Numbered from the stretch's first letter, positions 8,296-17,714 are shown. The stretch is DNA of 51,751 nt from Methylicorpusculum sp. (GCF_030651835.1 NZ_JAUSBX010000147.1:1-51751); one strand, 5' to 3'. The notes: a model not told the origin generated them from the sequence alone. Numbers and translations are program-made.

Positions 8296-8631
8296 TTATT
8301 TGCTCAGGTAGTCGTAAACAGCATCGATAGCTTGCTCTTCAGTCAGACCTTCTTTTTTGACTGGGCCTAGGCTCATGATTTGTTCAACTGCTTTAGGCAT
8401 ACCGTTTTTACCTTCTTTTAAAACAGTACCAAATTTAGCGCGATCTAATTTACCGCCTTTGATCAATTCGCGCAGTTGCGGATTTGAAGAAATGTCGTGG
8501 CAAGCACCGCAACCGCGTCCGAAAGCGCGGTCGTAGATTTTTTTGCCTATTTCAGCGTCGGCAGCAGCGTTAGCTTGTGCGCTCAGGGCAACCAGGGCAA
8601 TTCCAGCAGACGCGATTAATAATTTTTTCAT
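8296..8631 (-). CDS. Small periplasmic class I cytochrome c
   Basis: The 111-residue precursor has a Sec signal peptide (MKKLLIASAGIALVALSAQA, cleavage likely near residue 22-23) and one haem site, C41-G-A-C44-H45, with M78 in NGMPKA as the likely sixth ligand. The mature protein of about 88 residues is the size of a soluble electron carrier such as c5 or c555. The frame is open 11 codons further upstream, but the MKK start has GAGGT a few bases before it and begins the signal peptide directly. Partners are unknown. It is a single gene. Confidence 0.9.
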   Translation of the reverse strand: MKKLLIASAGIALVALSAQANAAADAEIGKKIYDRAFGRGCGACHDISSNPQLRELIKGGKLDRAKFGTVLKEGKNGMPKAVEQIMSLGPVKKEGLTEEQAIDAVYDYLSK

Positions 8632-8667
8632 TTTGACCTCTCTTGTGATGGAAAAAGAGCGCACTCT

Positions 8668-8695
8668 TTAGTAATAGTTAAATGACTGCGCTCAA
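8668..8695 (-). promoter_or_regulatory. Candidate sigma-70 promoter of the cytochrome c gene
   Basis: On the minus strand TTGAGC (8690-8695) is followed after 16 bp by TACTAA (8668-8673). A small hairpin AAAGAG/CTCTTT at 8654-8669 lies just downstream, at the expected transcript start. This is a fair but unproven match. Confidence 0.35.
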
Positions 8696-8807
8696 TAAAA
8701 AAGTTAAACCCGAAAAGAATAGGGGATTTAACCGAAAAATTCAATTAATTTTACTTTTTGTCGTGAAGATTATCGTTGAAGTGCCTGAACAATTACTGAA
8801 TTTTTAG

Positions 8808-9758
8808 CTATTTTTTCCAGCGTTGCAGGTAACCATTTGAGGCGATGCTATAAATCTTTTTATCGTTTTCGGTAAACGCAAGTCCCAGAACCGAAGCAAC
8901 AGTTGGCCGCCTCTTTTCATCCTTTTTAGCGCGCCAGAACTTGATTCGTAGACCTGTCTTAACATTCAAAAGATCAATACGCCCTGATGTTAAACCTGTT
9001 ACCAGATAACGGGCGTTGCTTGAGAATTTTGCAGTCGCTACCGTTTGTCTTTCAGGTTTAAGCGATTTGTAGATTTTACCATTACTGAGTTTCCATAACA
9101 GCGCTTGTCCAAGTGCTGCGTTGGTAAAGGCATAGCTATCATCCGGACTTATCGCAACTGATGACAGCTGATTGTAATGAGTCCAGCTGTACTTTAATTC
9201 ACCTGTTGCCAAATCCCATAATTTGGCGGTTTTGTCGGCTGAACCTGTTAATGCATACTGTCCGCTTTTTGAAATATCGGTTGCCAAAACTGAACCTTCA
9301 TGCCTGAAAGCGTAAATCGTGATGCCTTTTTTAAGTGCAAAATAGATGGCTTTATCTGCGAGTCCAATAAGCGCAAAGCGTCCATCGCCCGATAGGCTGA
9401 CCGCGCTAATCTCGGGGAAACTCCAAACTTTTAAAAGCTTGCCATCACTGATGCGCCACCAGGCCAAAGAATCACGCTCTGCGGTGATTGCAAATTCTTC
9501 ATTACCTGAAATAGCCGTTTTGATAATGCCATTGGTGCCATCCAGATGTTTCCATGAATGAAGCAGACTTTTGGGTTTTAATTGCCACAGTTCCGCAGGT
9601 CCCGACATGTTGCTGATCAAAGCATAGTGTTCGGAAATATCAGCCGCAAAAAGATTATCCGGACCGAGCTGCTGGGTTTTTTCTGAAGTTGACGAATTAT
9701 CACAGCCGTTAAGCAGGAATAAACAAAATAAAGCGACAAAACATAAGCGATTTAGCAT
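8808..9758 (-). CDS. WD40-repeat lipoprotein
   Basis: The 316-residue product has a lipoprotein signal peptide with lipobox LNGC (lipidation at C19). The rest is a series of about 40-residue WD40-like units that would form a beta-propeller. The clearest unit is GSVLATDISKSGQYALTGSA followed by DKTAKLWDLATG, with others at SWKHLDGTNGI, AVSLSGDGRFALIGLADKAI and ATAKFSSNARYLVTGLTSGR. These propellers usually hold protein partners. The partner and role are unknown. The protein is probably anchored facing the periplasm. The stop of cysG lies 13 bases beyond, on the same strand, and the pair reads cysG then WD40, so they may share a transcript. Confidence 0.85.
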   Translation of the reverse strand: MLNRLCFVALFCLFLLNGCDNSSTSEKTQQLGPDNLFAADISEHYALISNMSGPAELWQLKPKSLLHSWKHLDGTNGIIKTAISGNEEFAITAERDSLAWWRISDGKLLKVWSFPEISAVSLSGDGRFALIGLADKAIYFALKKGITIYAFRHEGSVLATDISKSGQYALTGSADKTAKLWDLATGELKYSWTHYNQLSSVAISPDDSYAFTNAALGQALLWKLSNGKIYKSLKPERQTVATAKFSSNARYLVTGLTSGRIDLLNVKTGLRIKFWRAKKDEKRRPTVASVLGLAFTENDKKIYSIASNGYLQRWKK

Positions 9759-9771
9759 GACTGATCCCGGA

Positions 9772-11166
9772 TTACAGCGCTGAAGTAGCGCTGTACCAAT
9801 TTAGTTTAGTATGCAATTTGACGACATTCCCGATAATGATCAAGGTCGGCGGTTTAATATCCTTGTTGGCTGCGATAGCGGGAAGTGTCGAGAGTGTGCC
9901 GGTATACACTTTTTGATTCAATGTGGTTCCTTGTTGAATCAATGCGGCCGGTAAGTCATCTGGTGCGCCGTGATCTATCAATGACTGGCAAAGAAAAGGC
10001 AGTCCTATCAACCCCATGTAAATTACCAGGGTTTGATTTGGCAGAGAGAGCTGATTCCAGTTGAGGTTTATGGTGTCGTCTTTTAAATGACCCGTAACAA
10101 ATGTGCAGGATTGAGCATAATCCCTGTGCGTCAAAGGGATGCCCGCATAGGTGGCGCAACCCGATGCGGCGGTAATGCCGGGCACAACCTGAAAATTAAC
10201 ACCTTGCTCCATCAGTGTTTCAATCTCTTCTCCGCCACGGCCGAATATGAAGGGATCGCCGCCTTTAAGACGGGCTACACGCTTGCCTGATTTGGCAAGA
10301 TTGGCCAGTAAACTATTGATCTCATCCTGAGGCAGGCTATGGTCGCTGCGTTTTTTTCCGACATAGATTTTATCAGCATCTCTGCGCGCCAGTTCCAGAA
10401 TTGCCGGTGCGACGAGGCGGTCATAGAGGATAACATCGGCTTGTTGCATTAACCGTAATGCTTTAAAAGTCAGCAAATCAGGGTCGCCTGGGCCGGCTCC
10501 TATCAGATAAACTTCACCTTGAGCTGTTGAATTTGATTCTTCGGTCAGGCATTTTTCCAGTTGAAGCGTCGCTTGTTGTTCGTCTCCCTTGAAAACCAGT
10601 TCTGCAATCGGGCCTTGTAACACTTTTTCCCAGAAAATTCGGCGTTGTGCAGGTTCTTTGATCCATCGCTTGACTTGGGGCCTGAATTTTTCAGCTAAAT
10701 GTGCGAGGCGACCGTAAGTGGGCGGAATGATGGTTTCCAGTTTGGCTCTTAACAAACGGGCTAAAACCGGCGATGCACCGCCCGATGAAACCGCGACTAT
10801 CAAAGGTGAGCGATCGAGAATAGCAGGAAAAATAAAACTGCACAGTTCGGGGCTGTCAACGACATTAACGGGTATTTTGTGCTGACGTGCAGCGGCGGCA
10901 ACACTTTCATTGGTGGTTTTGTTGTCGGTGGCCGAGATGACTAGGGTAAATCCCGCGACATCCTCTGCGGTAAAGCTTTTTTGTATGATTCGAAGGCTTA
11001 AGTCACTTTCTCTTTCTTTTATTGAAGAACGGATATCTTTGGCTATGACAGTAATGCAGGCCCCGGCTTTGCTGAGCAAGTCAATTTTTCTAGCCGCAAT
11101 TTCGCCTGCCCCCACCACTAAACAGGCTTGGCCTGTCAGTTTAAAAAATAAAGGAAAATAGTCCAT
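9772..11166 (-). CDS. cysG: Siroheme synthase CysG (trifunctional)
   Basis: The 464-residue protein joins two enzymes that make siroheme from uroporphyrinogen III. The N-terminal part (about 1-210) is the NAD-dependent precorrin-2 dehydrogenase/ferrochelatase with CLVVGAGEIAARKI. The C-terminal part (about 215-460) is the SAM-dependent uroporphyrinogen methyltransferase with YLIGAGPGDPDLLT and GGDPFIFGRGGEE. Length matches the Escherichia coli enzyme (457). The frame is open to 11298, but that would overlap the divergent tusA-like gene. The Met at 11166 begins the conserved MDYFPLFFKL. Siroheme serves sulfite and nitrite reductases, neither of which is here. Confidence 0.95.
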   Translation of the reverse strand: MDYFPLFFKLTGQACLVVGAGEIAARKIDLLSKAGACITVIAKDIRSSIKERESDLSLRIIQKSFTAEDVAGFTLVISATDNKTTNESVAAAARQHKIPVNVVDSPELCSFIFPAILDRSPLIVAVSSGGASPVLARLLRAKLETIIPPTYGRLAHLAEKFRPQVKRWIKEPAQRRIFWEKVLQGPIAELVFKGDEQQATLQLEKCLTEESNSTAQGEVYLIGAGPGDPDLLTFKALRLMQQADVILYDRLVAPAILELARRDADKIYVGKKRSDHSLPQDEINSLLANLAKSGKRVARLKGGDPFIFGRGGEEIETLMEQGVNFQVVPGITAASGCATYAGIPLTHRDYAQSCTFVTGHLKDDTINLNWNQLSLPNQTLVIYMGLIGLPFLCQSLIDHGAPDDLPAALIQQGTTLNQKVYTGTLSTLPAIAANKDIKPPTLIIIGNVVKLHTKLNWYSATSAL

Positions 11167-11249
11167 GTGATCGGTTAGTTCGCTGTTTATGGTAGCGGTG
11201 GTATTATAAACACCACGTAGGGAGTTAATAGTAATTATATCCAAGAACC

Positions 11250-11480
11250 ATGATTGAATTTGATTTAGAAGTTGATGCCAGCGGGTTAATGTGTCCATTA
11301 CCCTTGTTAAGATTAAAGAAAGCCCTTCAGCAATTGCTGGCCGGACATGTGGTTAAAATAATCGCTACCGATCCGGCTGCGCATCTGGATATCGGTGTCT
11401 ACACCGAACAGACCGGGCATGAAATTGTTGAGTTTGTGCGGGAAGGGGAAAAACAAATTTTTCTGATCAAGAAAAATTAA
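11250..11480 (+). CDS. tusA: TusA-family sulfur carrier protein
   Basis: The 76-residue protein has the TusA/SirA fold signature LMCPLPLLRLKKAL, with C15 as the persulfide-carrying cysteine. TusA passes sulfur from IscS to tRNA thiolation, and relatives feed sulfur oxidation or molybdenum cofactor synthesis. It is divergent from cysG, 84 bp between starts. The pairing with siroheme synthesis hints at sulfur metabolism but does not prove it. The gene symbol is by family; a paralogue is possible. Confidence 0.8.
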   Translation: MIEFDLEVDASGLMCPLPLLRLKKALQQLLAGHVVKIIATDPAAHLDIGVYTEQTGHEIVEFVREGEKQIFLIKKN

Positions 11481-11583
11481 AAGGTGAATGATTCTTTGTC
11501 TGTCAATACTCGTCCGCTTTGAATCGAGTGCAAAGTGCTCGATTTAAAAGGGTGCGACAAACCATTCCTGTTGCAGATACCCT

Positions 11584-11743
11584 GAGCAATTCCCAGCTTG
11601 AAATTCAGCGTCATTTTGGACTGAGAAAAGCCTTTCGAGGAACGCCGTAAACCGTTCCATGGGGGCTTGACCGCAGCATCCCTGCCGCTGACATCCTCAA
11701 AAAGCTTCCCCGCCCTTTTTTCCCTTCAAATTGAGAATTGCTT
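11584..11743 (+). repeat. MITE-like repeat of the GCAATTC family, copy D
   Basis: This fills the gap between the convergent tusA-like and HAD genes. Its ends are imperfect inverted repeats: GAGCAATTCCCAGCTTGAA at 11584 and TTCAAATTGAGAATTGCTT ending at 11743. Related copies lie at 15567-15730 (same orientation) and 17715-17926 (inverted). The interior carries GGAACGCCGTAAACC and GCAGCATCCCTGC, the core shared with the other repeat families. No coding sequence is visible inside. The rest of 11481-11793 holds nothing I can identify. Confidence 0.85.
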
Positions 11744-11793
11744 AAACACCTTTGCCGTTTAATTGTGCGCGGTGAAATTTATAAATTGCGGCT

Positions 11794-12480
11794 TTATTTT
11801 TTGAAGTGATGGGTAGGGCAGGCATCGTTTCTGAGGCTGATAATGGGCCATTCCTGCTGTTCTGCAATCAGTTGCAGCTTTTCATCCGGGTCTACGGCAA
11901 CCGGGTGTGTGACTCGATTCAATAGCGGTAAGTCATTGTGGGAATCGCTGTAAAACCAACTGTCATCGAGTGTTTCTGAATGCGATGCCAGCCATTCGGT
12001 CAGTAATGTGACTTTGCCTTCCTGAAAACACGGGACGCCATTAAACCCCCCGGTATATTTTCCATCGGAAAATTCAGGCGTGGTCGCTATCAAAATATCG
12101 ATGCCGTAAAGTTGTACGATCGGTTCAGTGACAAACCGGTTGGTCGCGGTAATAACCATTAGGGTATCGCCTTTAACTTTATGTTTGTTTATCAGTTCTT
12201 GGGCAGGTTTCAGCAAGATTGGAAATATCTTTTCCTGAACAAATTGTTCTCGCCATTGATACAATTTTTGCGGTTCATTATCGGCAAGCGGACGTAAAGA
12301 AAAAGCCAGGAATTCTCTGATATCCAGATTCCCTTGTTTGTAGTCCTCGTAAAATTTGGCATTTGCCGCTTCATAAGCGTCTTTGTCGACAATGCCCTGG
12401 TCGACCAGAAACTGGCCCCAGAGATAGTCGCTGTCATCCGCGATGAGTGTATTATCTAAATCAAAAATAGCTAGGCTCAT
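11794..12480 (-). CDS. HAD-IB (SerB-like) phosphatase
   Basis: The 228-residue protein has the HAD motif I FDLDNTL (nucleophile D6, acid/base D8), motif II MVITATN near 110, and motif IV SDSHNDLPLL near 187. This order and a helical cap between motifs I and II fit the HAD-IB subgroup of phosphoserine phosphatase-like enzymes. The substrate is not known. Such a gene often lies beside rppH in gammaproteobacteria, and here it is divergent from rppH. A perfect 12-bp palindrome AGGCTATAGCCT at 12512-12523 lies 31 bases upstream of the start and could be an operator. Confidence 0.85.
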   Translation of the reverse strand: MSLAIFDLDNTLIADDSDYLWGQFLVDQGIVDKDAYEAANAKFYEDYKQGNLDIREFLAFSLRPLADNEPQKLYQWREQFVQEKIFPILLKPAQELINKHKVKGDTLMVITATNRFVTEPIVQLYGIDILIATTPEFSDGKYTGGFNGVPCFQEGKVTLLTEWLASHSETLDDSWFYSDSHNDLPLLNRVTHPVAVDPDEKLQLIAEQQEWPIISLRNDACPTHHFKK

Positions 12481-12770
12481 TAAAATACCCGTTTAAATTA
12501 GCTTTAAAAATAGGCTATAGCCTCCCCAACTGATTTGTGGAACAATAGCTTCATTAATTTTTATTCACTGAACGTTACGACGAGTTTATCACCTTAGCGG
12601 GTTTACGCTGAACTCATATAGTAAGAACTGATTGAGAATCTGCAGCACATGCGCTTTTAATGCCTGTAAAAACCTTGCGGTTTCACGGCTTACTAATTCT
12701 CCCGGTTCCAGCGAACTGATCGCCTAAAGCGAAGCAGTCGGTGACGGTCAGATAATTTAAAGGTTTTAAC

Positions 12771-13334
12771 ATGATTGACTCAAAAGGATACCGGCCTAAT
12801 GTCGGAATAATCCTTTGCAATGACGAGGGTCGCGTGTTTTGGGCTAAACGTTCCGGTGCCAATTCCTGGCAGTTTCCACAGGGGGGCATTAATGATGACG
12901 AAGACCCTGAAGCTGCGATGTATCGTGAACTGTGGGAGGAGACCGGTCTGCGCGCTGAGCATGTGCAATTGCTGGGGCGCACACGATATTGGTTGCGTTA
13001 TCAATTGCCGGAACGATATATCCGCAAACAGTCGATGCCTCTTTGCATAGGACAAAAACAAATCTGGTTTATTTTGCGCTTGGTTACGCCTGAATCCAAT
13101 GTGCGTTTTGATCGAACCTCCAAGCCTGAATTTGATGGCTGGCGGTGGGTGGACTATTGGGAACCACTGAATGATGTCGTGTATTTCAAGCGCAAGGTTT
13201 ATCGCAAGGCGATGGCGGAATTGGGTGCGCTGCTGGTAGCTGATTCTGTTCCGGTAAAAGCAGATGGTTATCTGGCTAAAGAAAAAAAGAATGCCAAAAA
13301 AACCAGATCAATAGCCAAACGAGTCCAAACTTAA
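12771..13334 (+). CDS. rppH: RNA pyrophosphohydrolase RppH
   Basis: RppH removes pyrophosphate from the 5' end of triphosphorylated mRNA and so starts RNase E-dependent decay. The 187-residue product has the Nudix box from G38 to G59 (E44, R52, E53, E56, E57 all present) and the family N-terminus [15 protein letters not shown]. Length is near the usual 160-180, with a Lys/Ala-rich tail after residue 160. Its 3' end overlaps convergent cpdA by 27 bp. RNase E itself is encoded at 36264. Confidence 0.95.
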   Translation: MIDSKGYRPNVGIILCNDEGRVFWAKRSGANSWQFPQGGINDDEDPEAAMYRELWEETGLRAEHVQLLGRTRYWLRYQLPERYIRKQSMPLCIGQKQIWFILRLVTPESNVRFDRTSKPEFDGWRWVDYWEPLNDVVYFKRKVYRKAMAELGALLVADSVPVKADGYLAKEKKNAKKTRSIAKRVQT

Positions 13335-14114
13335 TTCCTGGAGCAAGCCCGGAAGGCGGTAGACGCTGGTCTCGATTGATCCATCAGGCAATAAGTTAAT
13401 GATACGGTACCCTGGCATTTCCAGATCCAGCGTAAAATCTCTGCACAGCGGTTTGAATTGAAAACAGGTAGCTGGTGAGCCTAGAACCCGTAAAGACTGA
13501 TAATCGCGGTCCATCACTTGATGGATATGCCCCGATGTGACGGCTTTTACCTGCGGATAATTCAATAGTATTTTCAAAACTTCATGCTGATTTTCAATCA
13601 GCATGGTATCCATCCATTGGCTTTGCGTAGGCAGCACATGATGATGGACTGCGATTAACGCAAAATAATCAGGCTGTTCAGCCAGACACTTCTGTAAAAA
13701 CAACAGTTCTTCATTGTCGATATTGCCGCCCGGTCGTCCGGGTATCTGGCTGTTAAGGCAGATTAACTGCCAGTCTTCAAACAAGGTTTGTTTGTAACAG
13801 CTGACTTTTTGGCTGTTAAACAAACTGAGCATCAGCGGGTAGTCATCGTGATTGCCGGGCAAGCACACCGAATTGACGGGGTACTGTTCCAGTGTTTTTA
13901 AAATTCGCGTATAGCTCGCAGTACAAGGATCTTGAGCAAGATCTCCCGATACCAGAATAAGGTCAAAGGTGTTGCCTGCGGCAAATGCCTGTTCAAGAAC
14001 GGCCTTGAAATAATACTCGGTGTCTATGCCCAGCATTTTCTCCCCTGGCTCAGGCAAAATGTGAAGGTCGGTAATTTGAAGGATAGACACCGTCTTTGAA
14101 TAAGGCATAGGCAT
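13308..14114 (-). CDS. cpdA: 3',5'-cyclic AMP phosphodiesterase CpdA
   Basis: The 268-residue calcineurin-like metallophosphatase shows the metal-binding series in order: QITDLH, SGDLAQD, GNHDDY, VHHH and SGHIHQ. The sequence [13 protein letters not shown] near residue 17-30 is typical of CpdA, which hydrolyses cAMP to AMP. The start codon overlaps the argA stop (TAATG), so the two genes are read as one unit with argA first. A second Met two codons in is also possible. No Crp gene is in the window. Confidence 0.88.
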   Translation of the reverse strand: MPMPYSKTVSILQITDLHILPEPGEKMLGIDTEYYFKAVLEQAFAAGNTFDLILVSGDLAQDPCTASYTRILKTLEQYPVNSVCLPGNHDDYPLMLSLFNSQKVSCYKQTLFEDWQLICLNSQIPGRPGGNIDNEELLFLQKCLAEQPDYFALIAVHHHVLPTQSQWMDTMLIENQHEVLKILLNYPQVKAVTSGHIHQVMDRDYQSLRVLGSPATCFQFKPLCRDFTLDLEMPGYRIINLLPDGSIETSVYRLPGLLQELSLDSFGY

Positions 14115-15430
14115 TAGCTAATAATTTTGCATAAGACTTTGGAATTTCTCTGCGGGTTGTAAGACGATTTTAAAGGTTCAGGCAAAAGATCGATTGAAAC
14201 AGGCTTGAACCCTCTTTCAATAAACCAGTGAACGGTTTGAGTCGAGAGTACATAAAGCTTCGAAAAATTAAACTGTCCCGCTTTCTCATAAATGTAATCC
14301 AACAGGTGGCTGGCTCTGGATGCTCTCTGATAATCCGGATGTATTGCCAGGCAGGCTATTACACCACTACCCGAATCAGCTAGCGCGTGAAGAGCGGTGC
14401 AGCCAATGATCAAACCGTCTCGTTCAATAATAATATAGTCGGAAATTTCCATTTCCAGTTTTTCACGTGAGCGTTTAACCAGTAAGCCTTGTTGTTCAAG
14501 TGGCTTTATCAATTCCATGATGCCGCCAATATCATCCAGAACGGCCGTGCGAATCGTCTCAAATGCGGCGTGACTGACCAAGGTGCCGATGCCGTCACGC
14601 GTAAATAATTCCAGTAATAAAGCGCCATCAATTTGTCGGTTGACCAGGTGGGCGCGTGTTACGCCGTTTTGACAGCTTTGAATGGCAGCGCTTAAAGAGC
14701 GGGCGATGGCCTCCGGCAGGTTTGGATTGTTTTCCAGTAATTCGTTGGCTTGTCCGGTAGTCAGTTGCTGGACCGGTTTCTGGTTGTCAGGATTTAAACA
14801 GTTTTGTTCAGTCATCAAAATCAGTTTTTCAGCCTGCAAGGCGATAGCAACTTCGGTTGCGACTTCCTCCGCCGAAAGATTAAAAACTTCCCCGCTCGGT
14901 GAATAGCCAATCGGCGAAATGAGCACGACATTATTCTGGTCAAGTTGTTGATGTATCGCCTGACTGTCAATTCGACGGACTTTGCCTGTATAGCAATAGT
15001 CTATTCCATCCAGCACACCGAGCGGTTTTGCGGTGACAAAATTGCCCGAGGCGACTCTTATTTTTGCGCCGGCCATGGGTGAATTAGCCAAACCCATCGA
15101 TAACAAAGCTTCAATTTCAACCCGGACCAATCCGGCCGCCTGTTTGACATATTGCAGTGTTGATTGGTCGGTAATGCGAAGATGATGGTGAAATCTCGGG
15201 GTGTCACCTTGCTGGAGCAAGCGTTCATCGATTTGGGAACGAATGCCGTGAACCAGAACCAGCCTGACACCCAGGCTTTTCAATAAGGCAAAGTCATGAA
15301 TCAAATTATCGAAATTCGGTTCAGTTACCGCCACGCCGCTAAAAAAAATGACAAAGGTACGGTTTCGGTGCGCGTGGATGTAAGGAGAGGAGTTTCTGAA
15401 CCAATTGACGAAAGTGCTTTGTTGTTCCAT
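14114..15430 (-). CDS. argA: N-acetylglutamate synthase ArgA
   Basis: The enzyme acetylates glutamate with acetyl-CoA as the first step of arginine synthesis. The 438-residue protein has the classic two-domain form: an amino acid kinase-like domain (about 1-285, with FVIFFSGVAV and LVLVHGIRSQID) that usually mediates feedback by arginine, and a GNAT acetyltransferase domain (about 290-435, with ACLAIHPDYQRASRASHLL as the acetyl-CoA loop). Length matches Escherichia coli ArgA (443). argG for a later step lies 10 kb away. It is transcribed ahead of cpdA. Confidence 0.95.
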   Translation of the reverse strand: MEQQSTFVNWFRNSSPYIHAHRNRTFVIFFSGVAVTEPNFDNLIHDFALLKSLGVRLVLVHGIRSQIDERLLQQGDTPRFHHHLRITDQSTLQYVKQAAGLVRVEIEALLSMGLANSPMAGAKIRVASGNFVTAKPLGVLDGIDYCYTGKVRRIDSQAIHQQLDQNNVVLISPIGYSPSGEVFNLSAEEVATEVAIALQAEKLILMTEQNCLNPDNQKPVQQLTTGQANELLENNPNLPEAIARSLSAAIQSCQNGVTRAHLVNRQIDGALLLELFTRDGIGTLVSHAAFETIRTAVLDDIGGIMELIKPLEQQGLLVKRSREKLEMEISDYIIIERDGLIIGCTALHALADSGSGVIACLAIHPDYQRASRASHLLDYIYEKAGQFNFSKLYVLSTQTVHWFIERGFKPVSIDLLPEPLKSSYNPQRNSKVLCKIIS

Positions 15431-15566
15431 TAAGTTAATTTCAAGACAAGCTAAGTTGACGTGTAGACAAGGACCGGATAAAAATCTTGGTTAAACCTTG
15501 TTTATAAAATGACGTTAGCCCTATTTTACTTGAATATACTGGGCAGGTGTTAGGCTGCAGCCACCT

Positions 15567-15730
15567 TGAGCCATTCCCGGTTTTATCTTTTTGTAGCGTT
15601 GAGGGTCGGCGTAAGCCTTGCGAGGAACACCGTAAATCCATTCATGCGGGCTTGACGGCAGCATGCCTGCTGCCGTCAAGCCCGCAAAGCTTAAGCTTCC
15701 CCGTTTAATCATCAAACTGGGAATTGCTCA
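15567..15730 (+). repeat. MITE-like repeat of the GCAATTC family, copy E, with an 18-bp perfect hairpin
   Basis: The ends TGAGCCATTCCCGGTTTTAT (15567) and the complement of TGAGCAATTCCCAGTTTGAT (15730) form 20-bp inverted repeats with four mismatches. The interior has GGAACACCGTAAATCC, then a perfect 18-bp stem at 15646-15663 / 15668-15685 with loop TGCC. It lies between argA and the kinase gene, both on the minus strand, and has the same orientation as copy D. The hairpin is stable enough to affect transcripts crossing it, but no T run follows. Confidence 0.85.
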
Positions 15731-15792
15731 GGCGACTTCATGAGTTACTCACTACTTGCATCACTATGGACGCCGGTGTTTACGATCGAATC

Positions 15793-17547
15793 TCAGGGCT
15801 GGCGTAAAATTTTAGCTTTGAGATCCAATAAGGCCTGGTGTTTGGGGATAGCTTCCAATCCTTCTTCAATTTTGGTCAGACTTTCATCATGTTTGCCTTT
15901 AACATAAAGTTGTTCGGCTTGCTCGCTCAGAATATCGGCAATTTTTTTCAGCCCCTGTTTCGCCTCTTTATTATAGGGGTCGATCTCAAGCACCTGCCTA
16001 TAAGACCAGAGTGCATTGCTTCCGGTAGGCGCCGTCAAATAGCCCACATCAAAATGAATTTCGGCTAAATCTAATAAGTCTTTGATTTTTAATTGTTGTT
16101 CGGGGCTTAGCTGAATGATTTTGTCTTGTAACGGATCTATTTCTTGAGCGAGCTGAATGTAACCGGCAATACCGGCAATTAGCGTCAATACAGCGAGACT
16201 ACCCAGGATAATGGGCAGTGCGGATTTGGCTTGCAGCCCGTTCATGAATTGCTGAACGGATTGGATTCTGTCTTGCCGTTTAAAAGCGAGTCCTTTGGCT
16301 AACGTTTTCCATTGTCTTCGGCTTAAGCCACTGACCATTTTAGGTTGCAGATTCAGTTCCATGGCTTTAGGGGCTGAAAGCTTTCCATAGGGATGCTTTC
16401 CGGTCAAAATCTCGTAGGTTACGCAGGCTAAGGCGTAAACATCATCGCTGGGGTCCGGATCATTTTCATAAAACATTTCCAGGCTTGCATAAGCCGGCGT
16501 GAGTGCCCCCAAATCACGGCGGGCGTCAAATACCGTTTGATCCTGTTCGGCATCATGACGGCTCACGGCGCAGGCTATGCCGAAATCAAGAACTTTAACT
16601 TCGCCGTTCTCTAAAACGCAGACATTGCCTGGTTTGAAATCGGAATGGACTATTCCGTGCTTATGGGCATAAGCCAGCGCCAGACATAAGCCTTTAATGA
16701 TGTACCAGGCCTTTTTGAAAGGCAGGCCATTGGGGGCCTTTTCGGAAATATACCGGCCTAACGATTGACCATCCAGTATTTCCATGGACATGAAGACATG
16801 GCTTTTATCCCGGTCGAAATCGTAGACTGTAATAATGTTAGGGTGTGCCAGGGTCTGGGCTTTTTGGGTCTCTCTTTGTAAAGCAATATAGGCGGTCGCG
16901 TTGTTTTTAATATCTTCGTTGAGGATTTTCAGCGCTACGTAAGGGGATTTGTCTCTTGCTTCCTGCTTGCGAAGGTCCAGTGCCTTGTAGACCACGCCCA
17001 TGCCGCCGCTACCCAGCACATCCTGCAACACGAAACGCTCCTTGAGCGTCGAGCCGATGCCTAGGGGGCCGTTATTTGAAAGGCCTGCAGAAGTTGAAGT
17101 AGTTTGAGTAAATGACAGCGTGGCAGCTGTTGAACCTGCTTGAAAACCTGACGACACGGTCTTTGCCGGAGCCGTTCGTCCGGCCGGATTGATAACAACG
17201 GTTGCTTCTTCTTCGCTGGATAAAGCGGATGACTCAGCATTCAATGAACTGACACGTGTCTCATCATCTGTTAAGGATTGCGTTACAGGACTGAACCGCG
17301 TTTCATCATCGTCAGTCCGATTTTCTGAATGGCTGATCCTGTCTAATGATGATAGTAAGCTTAGATAGTGCTCAGGGCTCAACTGTTTCTGTTCGAGACT
17401 GATACGTAACACGTGTCGGATTTCTTCGTGTTTTTTAGGCGATTGAATAAGAATTTGCTGAAAAAAAGTTTCCAGTTGATCGAGGTTCAGTTGCCCCTGA
17501 CAAAAGTGCAGCAACGTATCAGTAATTAAGTCCGATTGATTATTCAT
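15793..17547 (-). CDS. Membrane-anchored Ser/Thr protein kinase with TPR-like tail
   Basis: The 584-residue protein has an N-terminal region of about 165 residues with low-complexity stretches, then a Hanks-type kinase domain at about 172-440. Visible are the Gly loop GSGGMG (179-184), K207 in VALK, the catalytic loop HSDFKPGNV (D303) and DFG (321-323). One membrane span lies at about 443-465, and helical TPR-like repeats at 490-580 probably face the periplasm. The HRD motif reads HSD, as in several bacterial kinases. In the N-terminal tail DDETR occurs twice (79-83, 94-98) and EEATVVIN follows at 113; such Thr sites can be bound by FHA domains once phosphorylated. The gene is flanked by inverted repeat copies E and F. 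Confidence 0.9.
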   Translation of the reverse strand: MNNQSDLITDTLLHFCQGQLNLDQLETFFQQILIQSPKKHEEIRHVLRISLEQKQLSPEHYLSLLSSLDRISHSENRTDDDETRFSPVTQSLTDDETRVSSLNAESSALSSEEEATVVINPAGRTAPAKTVSSGFQAGSTAATLSFTQTTSTSAGLSNNGPLGIGSTLKERFVLQDVLGSGGMGVVYKALDLRKQEARDKSPYVALKILNEDIKNNATAYIALQRETQKAQTLAHPNIITVYDFDRDKSHVFMSMEILDGQSLGRYISEKAPNGLPFKKAWYIIKGLCLALAYAHKHGIVHSDFKPGNVCVLENGEVKVLDFGIACAVSRHDAEQDQTVFDARRDLGALTPAYASLEMFYENDPDPSDDVYALACVTYEILTGKHPYGKLSAPKAMELNLQPKMVSGLSRRQWKTLAKGLAFKRQDRIQSVQQFMNGLQAKSALPIILGSLAVLTLIAGIAGYIQLAQEIDPLQDKIIQLSPEQQLKIKDLLDLAEIHFDVGYLTAPTGSNALWSYRQVLEIDPYNKEAKQGLKKIADILSEQAEQLYVKGKHDESLTKIEEGLEAIPKHQALLDLKAKILRQP

Positions 17548-17714
17548 TGATGTGTCTTAGCCTGGTAAGTCTTGATGTCATGGATTGTGGATAACAAGGT
17601 TTTGCCGGCAGTTTGATTGCCATGTGGCTGCTTTCTTTTTAGGCTATTGGCCTAGAACCATTACAAGAAGTATAAAGGAATTTTTTGAGGTGGTATTTTC
17701 TTCTGGCTGGTATT

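Noticed and set aside
11167-11298. Longer start for cysG
   Set aside because: The extra 44 residues overlap the divergent tusA-like gene and lack similarity to siroheme synthase, which begins at MDYFPLFFKL.
15441-15715. Two minus-strand open frames after the kinase gene
   Set aside because: Both run through the palindromic core of copy E; the coding look is a by-product of the hairpin.
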